From assembly GCF_001953885.1 (NCBI RefSeq), contig NZ_MQUS01000024.1, positions 1 through 64,000 on the forward strand: a DNA stretch of 64,000 nt, written 5' to 3'. The notes under the pieces are model-generated. The model was not told the DNA's origin, did no database searches, and saw only the letters and a list, made by a program, of their open reading frames with translations. Within the stretch, counting starts at the first letter, position 1; each line of letters starts with the position of its first letter. A program made the position numbers and the translations under genes. Source of the stretch: Streptomyces sp. IMTB 2501 (GTDB lineage Bacteria > Actinomycetota > Actinomycetes > Streptomycetales > Streptomycetaceae). Shown here piece by piece: positions 1-8,514 of this stretch.

Positions 1-851
1 GTCTCGGCCAGCATGTCGTTGTACCCCGACTCGCCGACGATGTCGGGGTCCTGGATCTCCATGTCCAGCTTCTCGAAGACCGAGAAGAAGTAGATCTTCG
101 ACTCGTCCACGAACTTCTGCCACATGGCGAGGGTCTGCGGGTCCCCCGCCTGGAGGTCGACCACCCGGCGGCGGGCCCGGGTCTTGAACTCGTCGTCGGA
201 GTCGAACTTCTTGCGCGCGGCCTTGTAGAGGCGGTCGAGGTTCGACATCGCCTCCTCACCCGAAGCCGCGGTGTCCTCGGCGGACGCCTTGTGGTCCAGC
301 TCGTGCGGGTGCTCGTCCAGGTACTGGATGAGCATGCCGAACTGGGTACCCCAGTCGCCGATGTGGTGCCGGCGGACCACCTGCTCGCCGGTGAACTCCA
401 GGAGCTGGACCACCGAGTCACCGATGACCGCGGACCGCAGATGACCGACGTGCATCTCCTTGGCCACGTTCGGCTGCGCGTAGTCGATCACCGTCGTGCC
501 CGGGTGCGCGGCGGTCGGCACGCCGAGGCGGCCGGTCTCGTCCGCGTATCGCGCGGCCAGGTTCCCGGTGATCGCCCGGTCCGCGATCGTGATGTTCAGA
601 AAGCCGGGTCCGGAGACCTCGACGTCCTTGATCACCTCACCCGTCACCACCTGGGAGACGACCTGCGTCGCCAGCTCCCGCGGGTTCGCCTTCGCCTTCT
701 TCGCCAGGGCCAGGATCCCGTTGGCCTGGAAGTCGGCCCGGTCACTTCGTCGCAGCAGCGGGTCCGCACCGGCCGCCTCCGGCAGGGTGGCCGAGAGGGC
801 GGACGCGAGATGCTGCTGGACGACATCGCTGAGGGACGTGACCGAGGCCAT
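1..851 (-). CDS. argS: Arginyl-tRNA synthetase, C-terminus cut by window edge
   Basis: Cytoplasmic class I aminoacyl-tRNA synthetase that charges tRNA-Arg. Only the N-terminal ~283 codons lie in the window. The ATG at 849-851 opens MASVTSLSDVVQQHLASAL, typical of the N-terminal tRNA D-loop-binding domain. Further in, MHVGHLRSAVIGD carries the ArgRS form of the HIGH motif (positions about 415-455). It is divergent from lysS, and the two share a 137-bp intergenic region with two palindromes. Identification is secure; the rest of the gene lies beyond position 1. Confidence 0.96.
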   Translation of the reverse strand, partial: MASVTSLSDVVQQHLASALSATLPEAAGADPLLRRSDRADFQANGILALAKKAKANPRELATQVVSQVVTGEVIKDVEVSGPGFLNITIADRAITGNLAARYADETGRLGVPTAAHPGTTVIDYAQPNVAKEMHVGHLRSAVIGDSVVQLLEFTGEQVVRRHHIGDWGTQFGMLIQYLDEHPHELDHKASAEDTAASGEEAMSNLDRLYKAARKKFDSDDEFKTRARRRVVDLQAGDPQTLAMWQKFVDESKIYFFSVFEKLDMEIQDPDIVGESGYNDMLAE

Positions 852-921
852 AGGGATGGGTGCCGTTCTCCTCGTGGGGATGGATAGACCCCGCCAGTAT
901 CCCACGGAAGGTAAAGCCGTT

Positions 922-963
922 TTCGCGCGCGCGAACCGGTCTGTGAGAATGGGGTGTCACCCC
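922..963. promoter_or_regulatory. Two palindromes in the argS/lysS divergent promoter region
   Basis: Positions 922-935 hold a perfect 14-bp palindrome, TTCGCGCGCGCGAA. Positions 951-963 hold GGGGTG-T-CACCCC with 6-bp arms. Both lie between the two divergent starts, the second only 26 bp upstream of the chosen lysS start. They could be operators or leader hairpins; no matching regulator is obvious in the window. Confidence 0.4.
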
Positions 964-988
964 GTTCAGAAAGAAGGACGTGCCGATC

Positions 989-2719
989 GTGGCTCAGAGC
1001 ACCGAGACCACCGACTGGGTCTCCCGTTTCGCGGATGAGGTCATCGAGGAGTCGGAGCGCCGGGCCCCGGGTAAACCCGTTGTCGTCGCGTCCGGCCTCT
1101 CCCCCTCCGGGCCCATTCACCTGGGCAATCTCCGTGAGGTCATGACCCCGCACCTGGTCGCTGACGAGATCCGCCGCCGCGGCCATCAGGTCCGGCACCT
1201 GATCTCCTGGGACGACTTCGACCGGTACCGCAAGGTCCCGGCCGGCGTCGCGGGCGTCGACGAGTCCTGGGCCGAGCACATCGGCAAGCCGCTCACCTCC
1301 GTCCCGGCGCCGAAGGGCTCGTCGTACGCGAACTGGGCCGAGCACTTCAAGGCCGCGATGGTCGCCTCGCTGGCCGAGCTGGGCGTCGAGTTCGACGGGA
1401 TCAGCCAGACCGCGCAGTACACCTCCGGTGTCTACCGCGAGCAGATCCTGCACGCCATGAAGCACCGCGGCGACATCGACGCGATCCTCGCCCAGTACCG
1501 GACCAAGCCGAAGCCCGCCAAGAAGCAGCAGAAGGCCGTCGACGAGGCCGAGCTGGAGGCCGAGGAGGGCTCGGGCGCGGCGGGCGAGGACGACGGCTCG
1601 TCGGGCTCCGCCGGGTACTTCCCGTACAAGCCGTACTGCGGCACCTGCGACAAGGACCTGACCACCGTCACCTCGTACGACGACGACACCACCGAACTGT
1701 CGTACACCTGCACCGCCTGCGGCTTCACGGAGACCGTCCGGCTCAGCGAGTTCAACCGCGGCAAGCTGGTCTGGAAGGTCGACTGGCCGATGCGCTGGGC
1801 GTACGAGGGCGTCATCTTCGAGCCGAGCGGGGTCGACCACTCCTCGCCCGGGTCGAGCTTCCAGGTGGGCGGCCAGATCGTCGGCATCTTCGGCGGCAAG
1901 CAGCCCATCGGGCCCATGTACGCGTTCGTCGGGATCTCGGGCATGGCGAAGATGTCCTCCTCGCGCGGTGGGGTGCCCACGCCCGCCGACGCGCTGAAGA
2001 TCATGGAGCCCCAGATCCTGCGCTGGCTCTACGCCCGCCGCAGGCCCAACCAGTCCTTCAAGATCGCCTTCGACCAGGAGATCCAGCGGCTCTACGACGA
2101 GTGGGACAAGCTCGCGGCCAAGGTGGCCGACGGTTCCGCGCTGCCGGCCGACGTCGCCGCCTACACCCGTGCCGTCGGTACGGCCGCCGGTGAGCTGCCG
2201 AAGACGCCGCGCCCGCTGCCGTACCGCACGCTCGCCTCCGTCGCCGACATCACCGCCGGGCACGAGGACCAGGCGCTGCGCATCCTCTCCGAGCTGGACC
2301 CGGAGCAGCCGCTCGCCTCCCTCGACGAGGCACGGCCGCGGTACGACAAGGCCGAGGCGTGGATCAACACCCACGTCCCCGCCGACCAGCGCACCATCGT
2401 GCGCGACGAGCCCGACGCCGAACTGCTGAAGTCCCTCGACGAGGCGTCCCAGCAGTCCGTACGACTGCTGCTCGACGGGCTCGCCGGGCACTGGTCCCTG
2501 GACGGCCTGACCCACCTCGTCTACGGCGTGCCCAAGGTGCAGGCCGGGTTCTCGGCCGACGCCACGCCCAAGGAGCTGCCGCCGGAGATCAAGACGGCTC
2601 AGCGGACCTTCTTCGCCCTGCTGTACCACCTGCTGGTCGGGCGCGACACCGGGCCGCGACTGCCCACGCTGCTGCTCGCAGTGGGGCAGGAGCGGGTACG
2701 GCGCCTGCTCGGCGAGTAA
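989..2719 (+). CDS. lysS: Lysyl-tRNA synthetase, class I (archaeal type)
   Basis: Charges tRNA-Lys. This is the class I LysRS, unrelated to the usual bacterial class II enzyme. The HIGH-like motif is in SGLSPSGPIHLGNL (residues about 36-48) and the KMSKS-like motif is KMSSS at 321-325. Between them is an acidic Glu/Ala/Ser-rich insert followed by a CGTC...CTAC zinc-knuckle pair. I chose the GTG at 989 (576 aa) because GAAGGA lies 10 nt upstream; the GTG at 980 adds three residues (MPI) but sits 1 nt from that Shine-Dalgarno. It is monocistronic, with a strong terminator 25 bp after the stop. Confidence 0.96.
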   Translation: MAQSTETTDWVSRFADEVIEESERRAPGKPVVVASGLSPSGPIHLGNLREVMTPHLVADEIRRRGHQVRHLISWDDFDRYRKVPAGVAGVDESWAEHIGKPLTSVPAPKGSSYANWAEHFKAAMVASLAELGVEFDGISQTAQYTSGVYREQILHAMKHRGDIDAILAQYRTKPKPAKKQQKAVDEAELEAEEGSGAAGEDDGSSGSAGYFPYKPYCGTCDKDLTTVTSYDDDTTELSYTCTACGFTETVRLSEFNRGKLVWKVDWPMRWAYEGVIFEPSGVDHSSPGSSFQVGGQIVGIFGGKQPIGPMYAFVGISGMAKMSSSRGGVPTPADALKIMEPQILRWLYARRRPNQSFKIAFDQEIQRLYDEWDKLAAKVADGSALPADVAAYTRAVGTAAGELPKTPRPLPYRTLASVADITAGHEDQALRILSELDPEQPLASLDEARPRYDKAEAWINTHVPADQRTIVRDEPDAELLKSLDEASQQSVRLLLDGLAGHWSLDGLTHLVYGVPKVQAGFSADATPKELPPEIKTAQRTFFALLYHLLVGRDTGPRLPTLLLAVGQERVRRLLGE

Positions 2720-2744
2720 GCGGTGACGAGTAAGCGGTAACGGA

Positions 2745-2773
2745 GAAGGGGCCCTCGGATCGAGGGCCCCTTC
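2745..2773. terminator. Bidirectional terminator hairpin between lysS and the DUF2637 gene
   Basis: A perfect 13-bp stem: GAAGGGGCCCTCG (2745-2757), loop GAT, CGAGGGCCCCTTC (2761-2773). It ends in TTCTTCC on the plus strand and GAAGG-rich sequence on the other. It sits between convergent genes, so it can serve both. Confidence 0.85.
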
Positions 2774-2794
2774 TTCCATGCGCCGCGCTTTCCC

Positions 2795-4075
2795 TTACGC
2801 GATGTGGTCTTCCTGCAGTTCCGCCGTGTGGCGGTTGGTGAAACGGTTGACCATGCGCTCGGCCTCACGCTGCGGCAGCGAGGTGCCGTACGTCGCCTCC
2901 ACGTCGCCGCGGAACTGGCCGGCGGTCGGGTAGCTGCCGTCGATCGACTGGCGGAAGACCTGGTAGAACTCCTCCTCGCCCGGCTCGACAGGGGGTGTGC
3001 CGCCGCCGTCGCCCAGTTCGCGGGTGCGGTTCGGGCCCACCGGGATGGGGAAGCTGCCGGTCTCCTCCGACGAGGAGGGCTGCTGGAACTGCTCCGGGGG
3101 CTGTTCCTCGTACCACTCCTCGTATTCCTCTTCGGGGACGTACTGAGGATCGGGGGCCGGTTCGTAGGTGGGGTCGTAGCCACCGTGGTACTCGGCCTGC
3201 TGCTGGGCCTGGAACCAAGGGCTCTGCTCGTCCACGTCCACGGGGACACCGGGGCGCTGCCCGCCGGGGGGTGCCGCCTGCTGGGGAACGGGCGCCGTCC
3301 CGGCGGCACGACCGCCCGCAGCCGCGGGGGCCGGATCGGTGGCCGGCGCCAGCTGCGGCTGCGGCGCCGCCGGCAGCAGAAGCGGCTCTATGCCGGCCGC
3401 CGCAAGCCCCGCCGGGGCCGTTTCCACCAGGGGAACGCCGTAGCGGGCCAGGCGCAGTGGCATCAGGGACTCCACCGGAGCCTTGCGCCGCCAGGCGCGG
3501 CCGAAGCGGGAGCGGAGGCGGGCCTGGTAGACGAGACGTTCCTGTTCCAGCTTGATGACCTGGTCGTAGGAGCGCAGTTCCCACAGCTTCATGCGGCGCC
3601 ACAGGAGGAACGTCGGCACCGGGGAGAGGAGCCAGCGGGTGAGGCGGACGCCCTCCATGTGCTTGTCCGCCGTGATGTCGGCGATCCGCCCGATCGCGTG
3701 CCGGGCCGCCTCCACCGCGACCACGAACAGGATCGGGATCACCGCGTGCATGCCGACACCCAGCGGGTCCGGCCAGGCGGCGGCGCCGTTGAACGCGATC
3801 GTCGCCACCGTCAGGAGCCACGCCGTCTGGCGCAGCAGCGGGAAGGGGATACGGATCCAGGTCAGCAGCAGGTCCAGGGCCAGCAGGACACAGATACCCG
3901 CGTCGATGCCGATCGGGAACACATACGAGAAGTTCCCGAAACCCTTCTTGATGGCCAGCTCACGGACGGCCGCGTACGAGCCGGCGAAGCCGATACCGGC
4001 GATGATCAAGGCGCCGGAAACGACCACGCCTATGAGTACGCGGTGCATCCGAGTCAGCTGCGGTGGCGCGGCCAC
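2795..4075 (-). CDS. DUF2637 membrane protein (plasmid spread-protein-like)
   Basis: Integral membrane protein of the actinobacterial DUF2637 group, which is also found on conjugative plasmids beside Spd/Tra proteins. Start: the GTG at 4073-4075 (426 aa, VAAPPQLTRMHRVLIG) is preceded by GGGGAGGGGAG at 5 nt spacing, so the longer TTG start at 4111 is unlikely. About four transmembrane segments occupy roughly residues 10-125. They are followed by a basic stretch (RFGRAWRRKAP), a long Pro/Ala/Gln-rich cytoplasmic linker, and a compact C-terminal domain (about 375-425) that looks helical and helix-turn-helix-like. Here it is a solitary chromosomal gene with no plasmid genes nearby. The biochemical role is unknown. 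Confidence 0.85.
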   Translation of the reverse strand: MAAPPQLTRMHRVLIGVVVSGALIIAGIGFAGSYAAVRELAIKKGFGNFSYVFPIGIDAGICVLLALDLLLTWIRIPFPLLRQTAWLLTVATIAFNGAAAWPDPLGVGMHAVIPILFVVAVEAARHAIGRIADITADKHMEGVRLTRWLLSPVPTFLLWRRMKLWELRSYDQVIKLEQERLVYQARLRSRFGRAWRRKAPVESLMPLRLARYGVPLVETAPAGLAAAGIEPLLLPAAPQPQLAPATDPAPAAAGGRAAGTAPVPQQAAPPGGQRPGVPVDVDEQSPWFQAQQQAEYHGGYDPTYEPAPDPQYVPEEEYEEWYEEQPPEQFQQPSSSEETGSFPIPVGPNRTRELGDGGGTPPVEPGEEEFYQVFRQSIDGSYPTAGQFRGDVEATYGTSLPQREAERMVNRFTNRHTAELQEDHIA

Positions 4076-4094
4076 TCGTACTCCCCTCCCCTTG

Positions 4095-4115
4095 CCTGTT
4101 GTTGCGCGCAACAGG
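4095..4115. promoter_or_regulatory. Inverted repeat upstream of the DUF2637 gene
   Basis: CCTGTTG (4095-4101) and CAACAGG (4109-4115) flank TTGCGCG. The centre also contains the perfect palindrome TTGCGCGCAA. It lies 20-40 bp upstream of the chosen GTG start, a typical place for an operator or core promoter. Confidence 0.4.
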
Positions 4116-4168
4116 GTGGCACACGCTCAGGGCGAGCGTGGTACCGGTCGGGGCTTCGGCCCCCTCGG

Positions 4169-5035
4169 TCAGCCCTTCTTCGTGGCCGACTTGGACGGAG
4201 ACGGGCTGGAAGAGGCCGACTTGGACGGGGAGGCCGAGGAGTCCGAGGACGAACCGCCCGACGAGGAGCCGCCGTTGGCGGACGACACCGCCCCGATCGC
4301 CTCCTTGATCGCCTGCTCCGCGGAATTCGTCAGATCGTCGGCGTCCGGGGTCTTCTCGCCCGCGAGACCGGCGCCGTTGAAGTCGAGCGTGACGACCACG
4401 TTCTCGACCCGCGCGACCACCGTCTGCTGCTTGAACAGGCCTTCCTTCTTCTGCAGGTCGTAGCGCACGGCCGTGGCCTCGGAGCCCGTACCGGACAGCG
4501 GGATGTTCTTGGTGTTCTTCGCGCCGTCCACTCCCTCGGCGTCCTTGACCTGCTGACCGAAGTACGTGTGGGCCTGCGCCTCACCGGAGCCACGCGTGGT
4601 GTCCGAGTCGAAGCGGAGCAGGGAGACGTTCAGCCAGCGGAACTGCGAACCCTTGACGCCGTTGTTGTCCAGGCTGTTCCAGGAGCACGAGGCACGCGAC
4701 GACGGATCGTCCGAACTGCCCTTCTTACCCGACGTGCCCTGCGGCACCAGATCCGTCAGGGTCTTGTTCGACAGCACCGAGCACGCGTCGGGAAGCTTCT
4801 TGTACGCGGCCGCCTGCACGGACGAGGACGCACTCCCCGACGGCTTCGTGCCGCCGCTCGCGGACTGCTGGGCACTGCTGCCGGTGCCCTTGTCCTTGGA
4901 GTCCCCCGAGCCCGATGAACAGGCGGCGGTGATCAGCACCGCCGGAACGGCTGCCGCGCAGACAAGAACACGGCTCAGGCGCTTGCCACGCATCTCTCGA
5001 CGGGCACGGTCGTCTCGCTGGGCTGCTCGCTGCAT
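4169..5035 (-). CDS. DUF3558-type lipoprotein (copy A)
   Basis: Secreted lipoprotein of 288 aa. The start is the ATG at 5033-5035, preceded by GAAGGA; upstream in-frame codons lack such a site. The signal peptide is MQRAAQRDDRARREMRGKRL followed by a hydrophobic stretch ending LITAAC, a slightly non-standard lipobox. After a Ser/Gly/Lys-rich spacer comes the globular domain, with the spaced cysteines (DACSVL and SCSWNS) seen in DUF3558 proteins, then a low-complexity Ser/Lys tail. It is a paralogue of the next gene upstream (5164-6033), with the same architecture and length, and the two probably form one transcript. Function unknown. Confidence 0.8.
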   Translation of the reverse strand: MQRAAQRDDRARREMRGKRLSRVLVCAAAVPAVLITAACSSGSGDSKDKGTGSSAQQSASGGTKPSGSASSSVQAAAYKKLPDACSVLSNKTLTDLVPQGTSGKKGSSDDPSSRASCSWNSLDNNGVKGSQFRWLNVSLLRFDSDTTRGSGEAQAHTYFGQQVKDAEGVDGAKNTKNIPLSGTGSEATAVRYDLQKKEGLFKQQTVVARVENVVVTLDFNGAGLAGEKTPDADDLTNSAEQAIKEAIGAVSSANGGSSSGGSSSDSSASPSKSASSSPSPSKSATKKG

Positions 5036-5163
5036 GGTTCCTTCACTCGTGACGCTTGGTAGTCGTGCGGGTTCCTGCGGGAGCCCACGGTACGCGGTGA
5101 AGGAGCTGTGCGGTTTCGGTTCGGGTACTTCGCAGACGGCTCGGCGAGCGGCTCCGGGGGCCG

Positions 5164-6033
5164 TCAACCGCCCAGCGCGTCGTCCAGTTGAGAGGCCAGA
5201 TCACGGGCCCTGTCCTGCATTTCCTTGCTGTCCGGGACCGTTCCGCCGGCCGTCGGCTGCTCCTCGTACTCGATGGTGACGACGACGTTGGACGTGCGGA
5301 ACACCACAGTCACCGTCCGCTGCTGGGCGGTCGAACCGGACGGACTGAGCTGATCGTCGATATACGCCTCGTCACCGAGACCGGACAGCACGCGCGGCTG
5401 CAGATCGGCCGCGGAGGCGCCGGGGGAGGGGGAGCCGGAGGGGGAGCCCGAGCCGGAGGCGCCGGGGGAGGCGGAGCCCGAGGGGGAGCCACCGGTGCTT
5501 GGCGAGGACGTGGGTGAGGAACTCGGGGCGGAGGCGGAGGCGGAGGTGGGCGTCGGCGACCCGGACGCCGGCGAGGAACCGCTCGGCTCGGGGAGGTCGG
5601 CGGCCGTCTCCTTGTCCTCGAACAGCTTCTGCGCCTGGTCGTCGTCACTGACCGAGTTGTTGTACGACACCACGCGCTCGAAGTCGACCGAGAGACGGTC
5701 GGTGGCGTCGGTGGAGTCCACCTTCCAGTGGCAGCCGACCTTGCGATCGGTGTCGTAGGTCAGCTCGGCCTGACCCTGATAGGCCTTGTCCCGCTGGCCG
5801 GGGTCGGGGATCTGCTTGGTCCCCAGCATCGAGTCGAGCGTGTCGTGGCCGACCGCGCCGCACGGTTCGGGCAGTGTGCGGTACTTGCCGGGCTGGGCGG
5901 CCACCGTGGTCCTGCCGGCCTCGCCCGGGTTTTCGTTGTCCGTCGTGCCGCCGCCGCCCGAGCCGCTCGTGCAGCCGACCAGCAGCGCCGCAAGGACGGC
6001 GGCGGTGCCGGTTACATATGCCTTCCGCTGCAC
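5164..6033 (-). CDS. DUF3558-type lipoprotein (copy B)
   Basis: Secreted lipoprotein of 289 aa. I place the start at the GTG at 6031-6033 because GAGAGGAG lies 7 nt upstream; an ATG at 6052-6054 would add seven residues but has poor spacing. The signal peptide MQRKAYVTGTAAVLAALL ends in a good lipobox, LVGC. Conserved cysteines are in PEPCGAVG and VGCHWKVD. A Ser/Pro/Gly/Ala low-complexity segment (about residues 160-210) interrupts the domain before the final half (DEAYIDDQL...VVVTIEYEE), which parallels NVVVTLDF in copy A. The two genes lie head to tail, 128 bp apart. Function unknown. Confidence 0.8.
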   Translation of the reverse strand: MQRKAYVTGTAAVLAALLVGCTSGSGGGGTTDNENPGEAGRTTVAAQPGKYRTLPEPCGAVGHDTLDSMLGTKQIPDPGQRDKAYQGQAELTYDTDRKVGCHWKVDSTDATDRLSVDFERVVSYNNSVSDDDQAQKLFEDKETAADLPEPSGSSPASGSPTPTSASASAPSSSPTSSPSTGGSPSGSASPGASGSGSPSGSPSPGASAADLQPRVLSGLGDEAYIDDQLSPSGSTAQQRTVTVVFRTSNVVVTIEYEEQPTAGGTVPDSKEMQDRARDLASQLDDALGG

Positions 6034-6068
6034 GGTCGGGCTCCTCTCGGACATGTCCTTGCTCGGTG

Positions 6069-6120
6069 CTCCAGTGTCCCCGCTGGTTATTCGCTTGCCG
6101 CAGCGGGGCGCCCCCTGGAG
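6069..6120 (-). promoter_or_regulatory. Two-part stem-loop in the leader of lipoprotein copy B
   Basis: CTCCAG (6069-6074) pairs with CTGGAG (6115-6120), and CCCCGCTG (6078-6085) pairs with CAGCGGGG (6101-6108). This gives a long imperfect hairpin with a 15-nt loop, 36-87 nt upstream of the GTG at 6033 on the minus strand. No T-run follows, so a structured 5' leader is more likely than a terminator. Confidence 0.4.
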
Positions 6121-6256
6121 ACAATGTGTATCGCACGCACTGCTGTGGCCGCCGGTCCCTTGTCTGCTTTCGCTGACCTTGGCGCCAATTTCCTTTTTGT
6201 TGCCTATAAGCCTTCTGTAAGTCCTTTGTTGTCGTTTTCGGGGGAATGAGGAACGT

Positions 6257-7450
6257 ATGTCGTACGTGGAGATGCCGGGCGCGAAGGTCCCGATCCGGAT
6301 GTGGACGGACCCCGCGACGGTCGAGGACGTGGCCCTGCGCCAGCTCCAGAACGTGGCGACCCTGCCGTAGATCAAGGGCCTGGCCGTGATGCCGGACGTG
6401 CACTACGGCAAGGGCGCGACGGTCGGCTCCGTCATCGCCATGCGGGGCGCGGTGTGCCCGGCGGCGGTCGGGGTGGACATCGGCTGCGGGATGTCGGCGG
6501 TGAAGACGTCCCTGACGGCGAACGACCTGCCGGGGGATCTGTCGCGGCTGCGGTCGAAGATCGAGCAGGCCATTCCGGTGGGGCGGGGGATGCATGAGGA
6601 TCCCGTGCAGCCGGGGGACTTCCATGGGCTGGCCACGGCGGGCTGGGATGACTTCTGGGGGCGGTTCGACCGGGTCGCCGATGCCGTGAAGTTCCGCCGG
6701 GAGCGGGCGACTTTGCAGATGGGGACGCTGGGGTCGGGAAATCACTTCACGGAGCTCTGCACGGACACGCACGGCGGGGTGTGGCTGATGCTCCACTCCG
6801 GCTCGCGCAACATCGGCAAGGAACTCGCCGAGCACCACATCGGCGTGGCCCAGAAGCTCCCGCACAACCAGGGCCTGGTCGACCGCGACCTGGCGGTCTT
6901 CGTCTCGGACACCCCGCAGATGGCGGCCTACCGCAATGACCTCTACTGGGCGCAGGAGTACGCCAAGTACAACCGCACGCTGATGATGGCGCTCCTGAAG
7001 GACGTCATCCGCAAGGAGTTCAAGAAGGCCAAGCCGACCTTCGAGCCGGAGATCTCCTGCCACCACAACTACGTGGCGGAGGAGCGGTACGACGGCATGG
7101 ACCTGCTCGTCACCCGCAAGGGAGCGATCCGGGCCGGCTCCGGCGAGTACGGGATCATCCCGGGCTCCATGGGCACGGGGTCGTACATCGTGAAGGGGCT
7201 CGGTAACGAGAGGGCCTTCAACTCGGCCTCGCACGGCGCGGGTCGGCGGATGAGCCGGAACGCGGCGAAGAAGCGCTTCTCGACGAAGGACCTGGAGGAG
7301 CAGACCCGGGGCGTGGAGTGCCGCAAGGACTCCGGCGTCGTGGACGAGATCCCGGGCGCCTACAAGTCGATCGACCAGGTCATCGACCAGCAGCGGGATC
7401 TGGTGGAGGTCGTGGCGAAGCTGAAGCAGGTCGTCTGTGTGAAGGGCTGA
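6257..7450 (+). pseudogene. rtcB: RtcB RNA ligase reading frame interrupted by an in-frame TAG
   Basis: RtcB is a GTP- and Mn-dependent RNA ligase that joins 2',3'-cyclic phosphate ends. The ATG at 6257, with GAGGAA upstream, opens MSYVEMPGAKVPIRMWTD, the normal N-terminus. Codon 38 (6368-6370) is TAG, where related proteins have, from memory, a tryptophan (LPWIKGLAVMPDVHYG). The same frame then runs intact to 7450, giving 397 residues with that codon read through, the usual length. Metal and catalytic motifs survive: PDVHYGKG, GVDIGCGM, GSGNHFTEL, HSGSRNIG, SCHHNYVA, and SHGAGRR with the guanylylated histidine. Reinitiation at GTG 6386 or ATG 6389, 15-18 nt after the stop, would lose the first 43 residues. 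A sequencing error or a true nonsense mutation are both possible. Confidence 0.85.
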
Positions 7451-7458
7451 CGGTCCGG

Positions 7459-7617
7459 TCAGTGGCCGTGCAGTACGGCATAGATCATGACGAACGCCAC
7501 GATGTGGATGCCGAAGAGGAAGTAGCCGAGGAAGTACCAGACCTTGCGTTCGTCCTTGGCCTCCTGGGCCAGGCGGCGCTTCTCCAGGGAGTCGGCGGCG
7601 TCGGGGGTCTCCGGCAT
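7459..7617 (-). CDS. Small DUF6126-like membrane protein
   Basis: A 52-aa protein: a charged N-terminal half (EKRRLAQEAKDERK), then one membrane helix (about residues 27-48, WYFLGYFLFGIHIVAFVMIY) and a short HGH tail. The ATG at 7615-7617 overlaps the TGA of the upstream SDR gene by one base (TGATG), which implies translational coupling. It resembles the small actinobacterial DUF6126 proteins. Function unknown. Confidence 0.75.
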   Translation of the reverse strand: MPETPDAADSLEKRRLAQEAKDERKVWYFLGYFLFGIHIVAFVMIYAVLHGH

Positions 7618-8375
7618 CACAGCTCCCTGTGGACCTTGGTGTTGGATGCCTGGGCGCGGGGGCGGAGGACCAGGAGGTCCACGTTGACATGGCTGGGGCG
7701 GGTGACCGTCCAGGTGATCGTCTCCGCCACGTCGTCGGCCGTGAGGGGGTCGGGCACGCCCTCGTAGACCTTCGCCGCCCTGTCGGCGTCGCCGCCGAAG
7801 CGGGTCAGGGCGAACTCGTCCGTCTTCACCATGCCGGGGGCGATCTCGATCACCCGGACCGGCTGGCCGACGATCTCCAGGCGGAGGGTTTCGGCGAGGA
7901 CGTGTTCGCCGTGCTTGGCGGCCACGTAGCCGGCGCCGCCCTCGTAGGTGCCGTGGCCGGCCGTGGAGGACACGACGACGATCACGCCGTCGCCGCTCGC
8001 CACCAGTTTCGGCAGCAGGGCCTGGGTGAGGTTCAGGGTGCCGATGACGTTCGTCTCGTACATCGAGCGCCAGGCGGCCGGGTCGGCGCTGGCCACCGGG
8101 TCCGCGCCGAGGGCGCCGCCCGCGTTGTTCACGAGTACGCCGATCGTCTGGAACGCCGTCGCGAACTCGTCCACGGCCGCGCGGTCCGTCACGTCCAGCG
8201 GGTACGCCGTCGCCGAGTGGCCCGCCTTCGTCAGCTCCTCGGCCAGCGCCTCGATACGGTCCTTGCGGCGGGCGGTGAGGACGACGCGATAGCCGGCCTC
8301 CGCGAGCTGCCGGGCCGTGGCGGCGCCGATACCGCTGCTCGCACCGGTGACTACCGCTATGCGGGACGGGGCCAT
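7617..8375 (-). CDS. Short-chain dehydrogenase/reductase
   Basis: NAD(P)-dependent oxidoreductase of the classical SDR family, 252 aa. It starts at the ATG at 8373-8375 with GGAG 7 nt upstream; a longer in-frame start lacks such a site. The Rossmann motif TGASSGIG lies near the N-terminus, the NNAG motif mid-protein, the catalytic serine in VVSSTAG and the YxxxK pair in YVAAK. The overall pattern resembles YdfG-type SDRs acting on small hydroxy acids or aldehydes, but the substrate cannot be read. It is co-transcribed with the 52-aa membrane protein. Confidence 0.9.
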   Translation of the reverse strand: MAPSRIAVVTGASSGIGAATARQLAEAGYRVVLTARRKDRIEALAEELTKAGHSATAYPLDVTDRAAVDEFATAFQTIGVLVNNAGGALGADPVASADPAAWRSMYETNVIGTLNLTQALLPKLVASGDGVIVVVSSTAGHGTYEGGAGYVAAKHGEHVLAETLRLEIVGQPVRVIEIAPGMVKTDEFALTRFGGDADRAAKVYEGVPDPLTADDVAETITWTVTRPSHVNVDLLVLRPRAQASNTKVHREL

Positions 8376-8514
8376 GGGGTTGCTCCTCGGCGGGTTGGAT
8401 GTGCGGCCTGGTCCTGGCAAGGATAGGCGCAGCGGGAGTTACGCGAACGGCCGGCCGCAGGCCGTGGCGGGCCGGTCGCTCCCATACGGCCCCGCGCTCC
8501 TTCGGCCGGTGATG

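Noticed and set aside
644..2779. A 711-codon open frame antisense to lysS
   Set aside because: It mirrors the high third-position GC of lysS; its translation is Arg/Gly/Leu-rich without domains, and lysS is unmistakable.
2795..4075. Evidence of an integrated conjugative plasmid from the DUF2637 gene
   Set aside because: No integrase, tra, rep or att-like repeats and no tRNA gene nearby.
5645..7690. A 681-codon minus-strand frame across lipoprotein B and rtcB
   Set aside because: Composition artefact; it runs through clear coding sequence of both genes in other frames.
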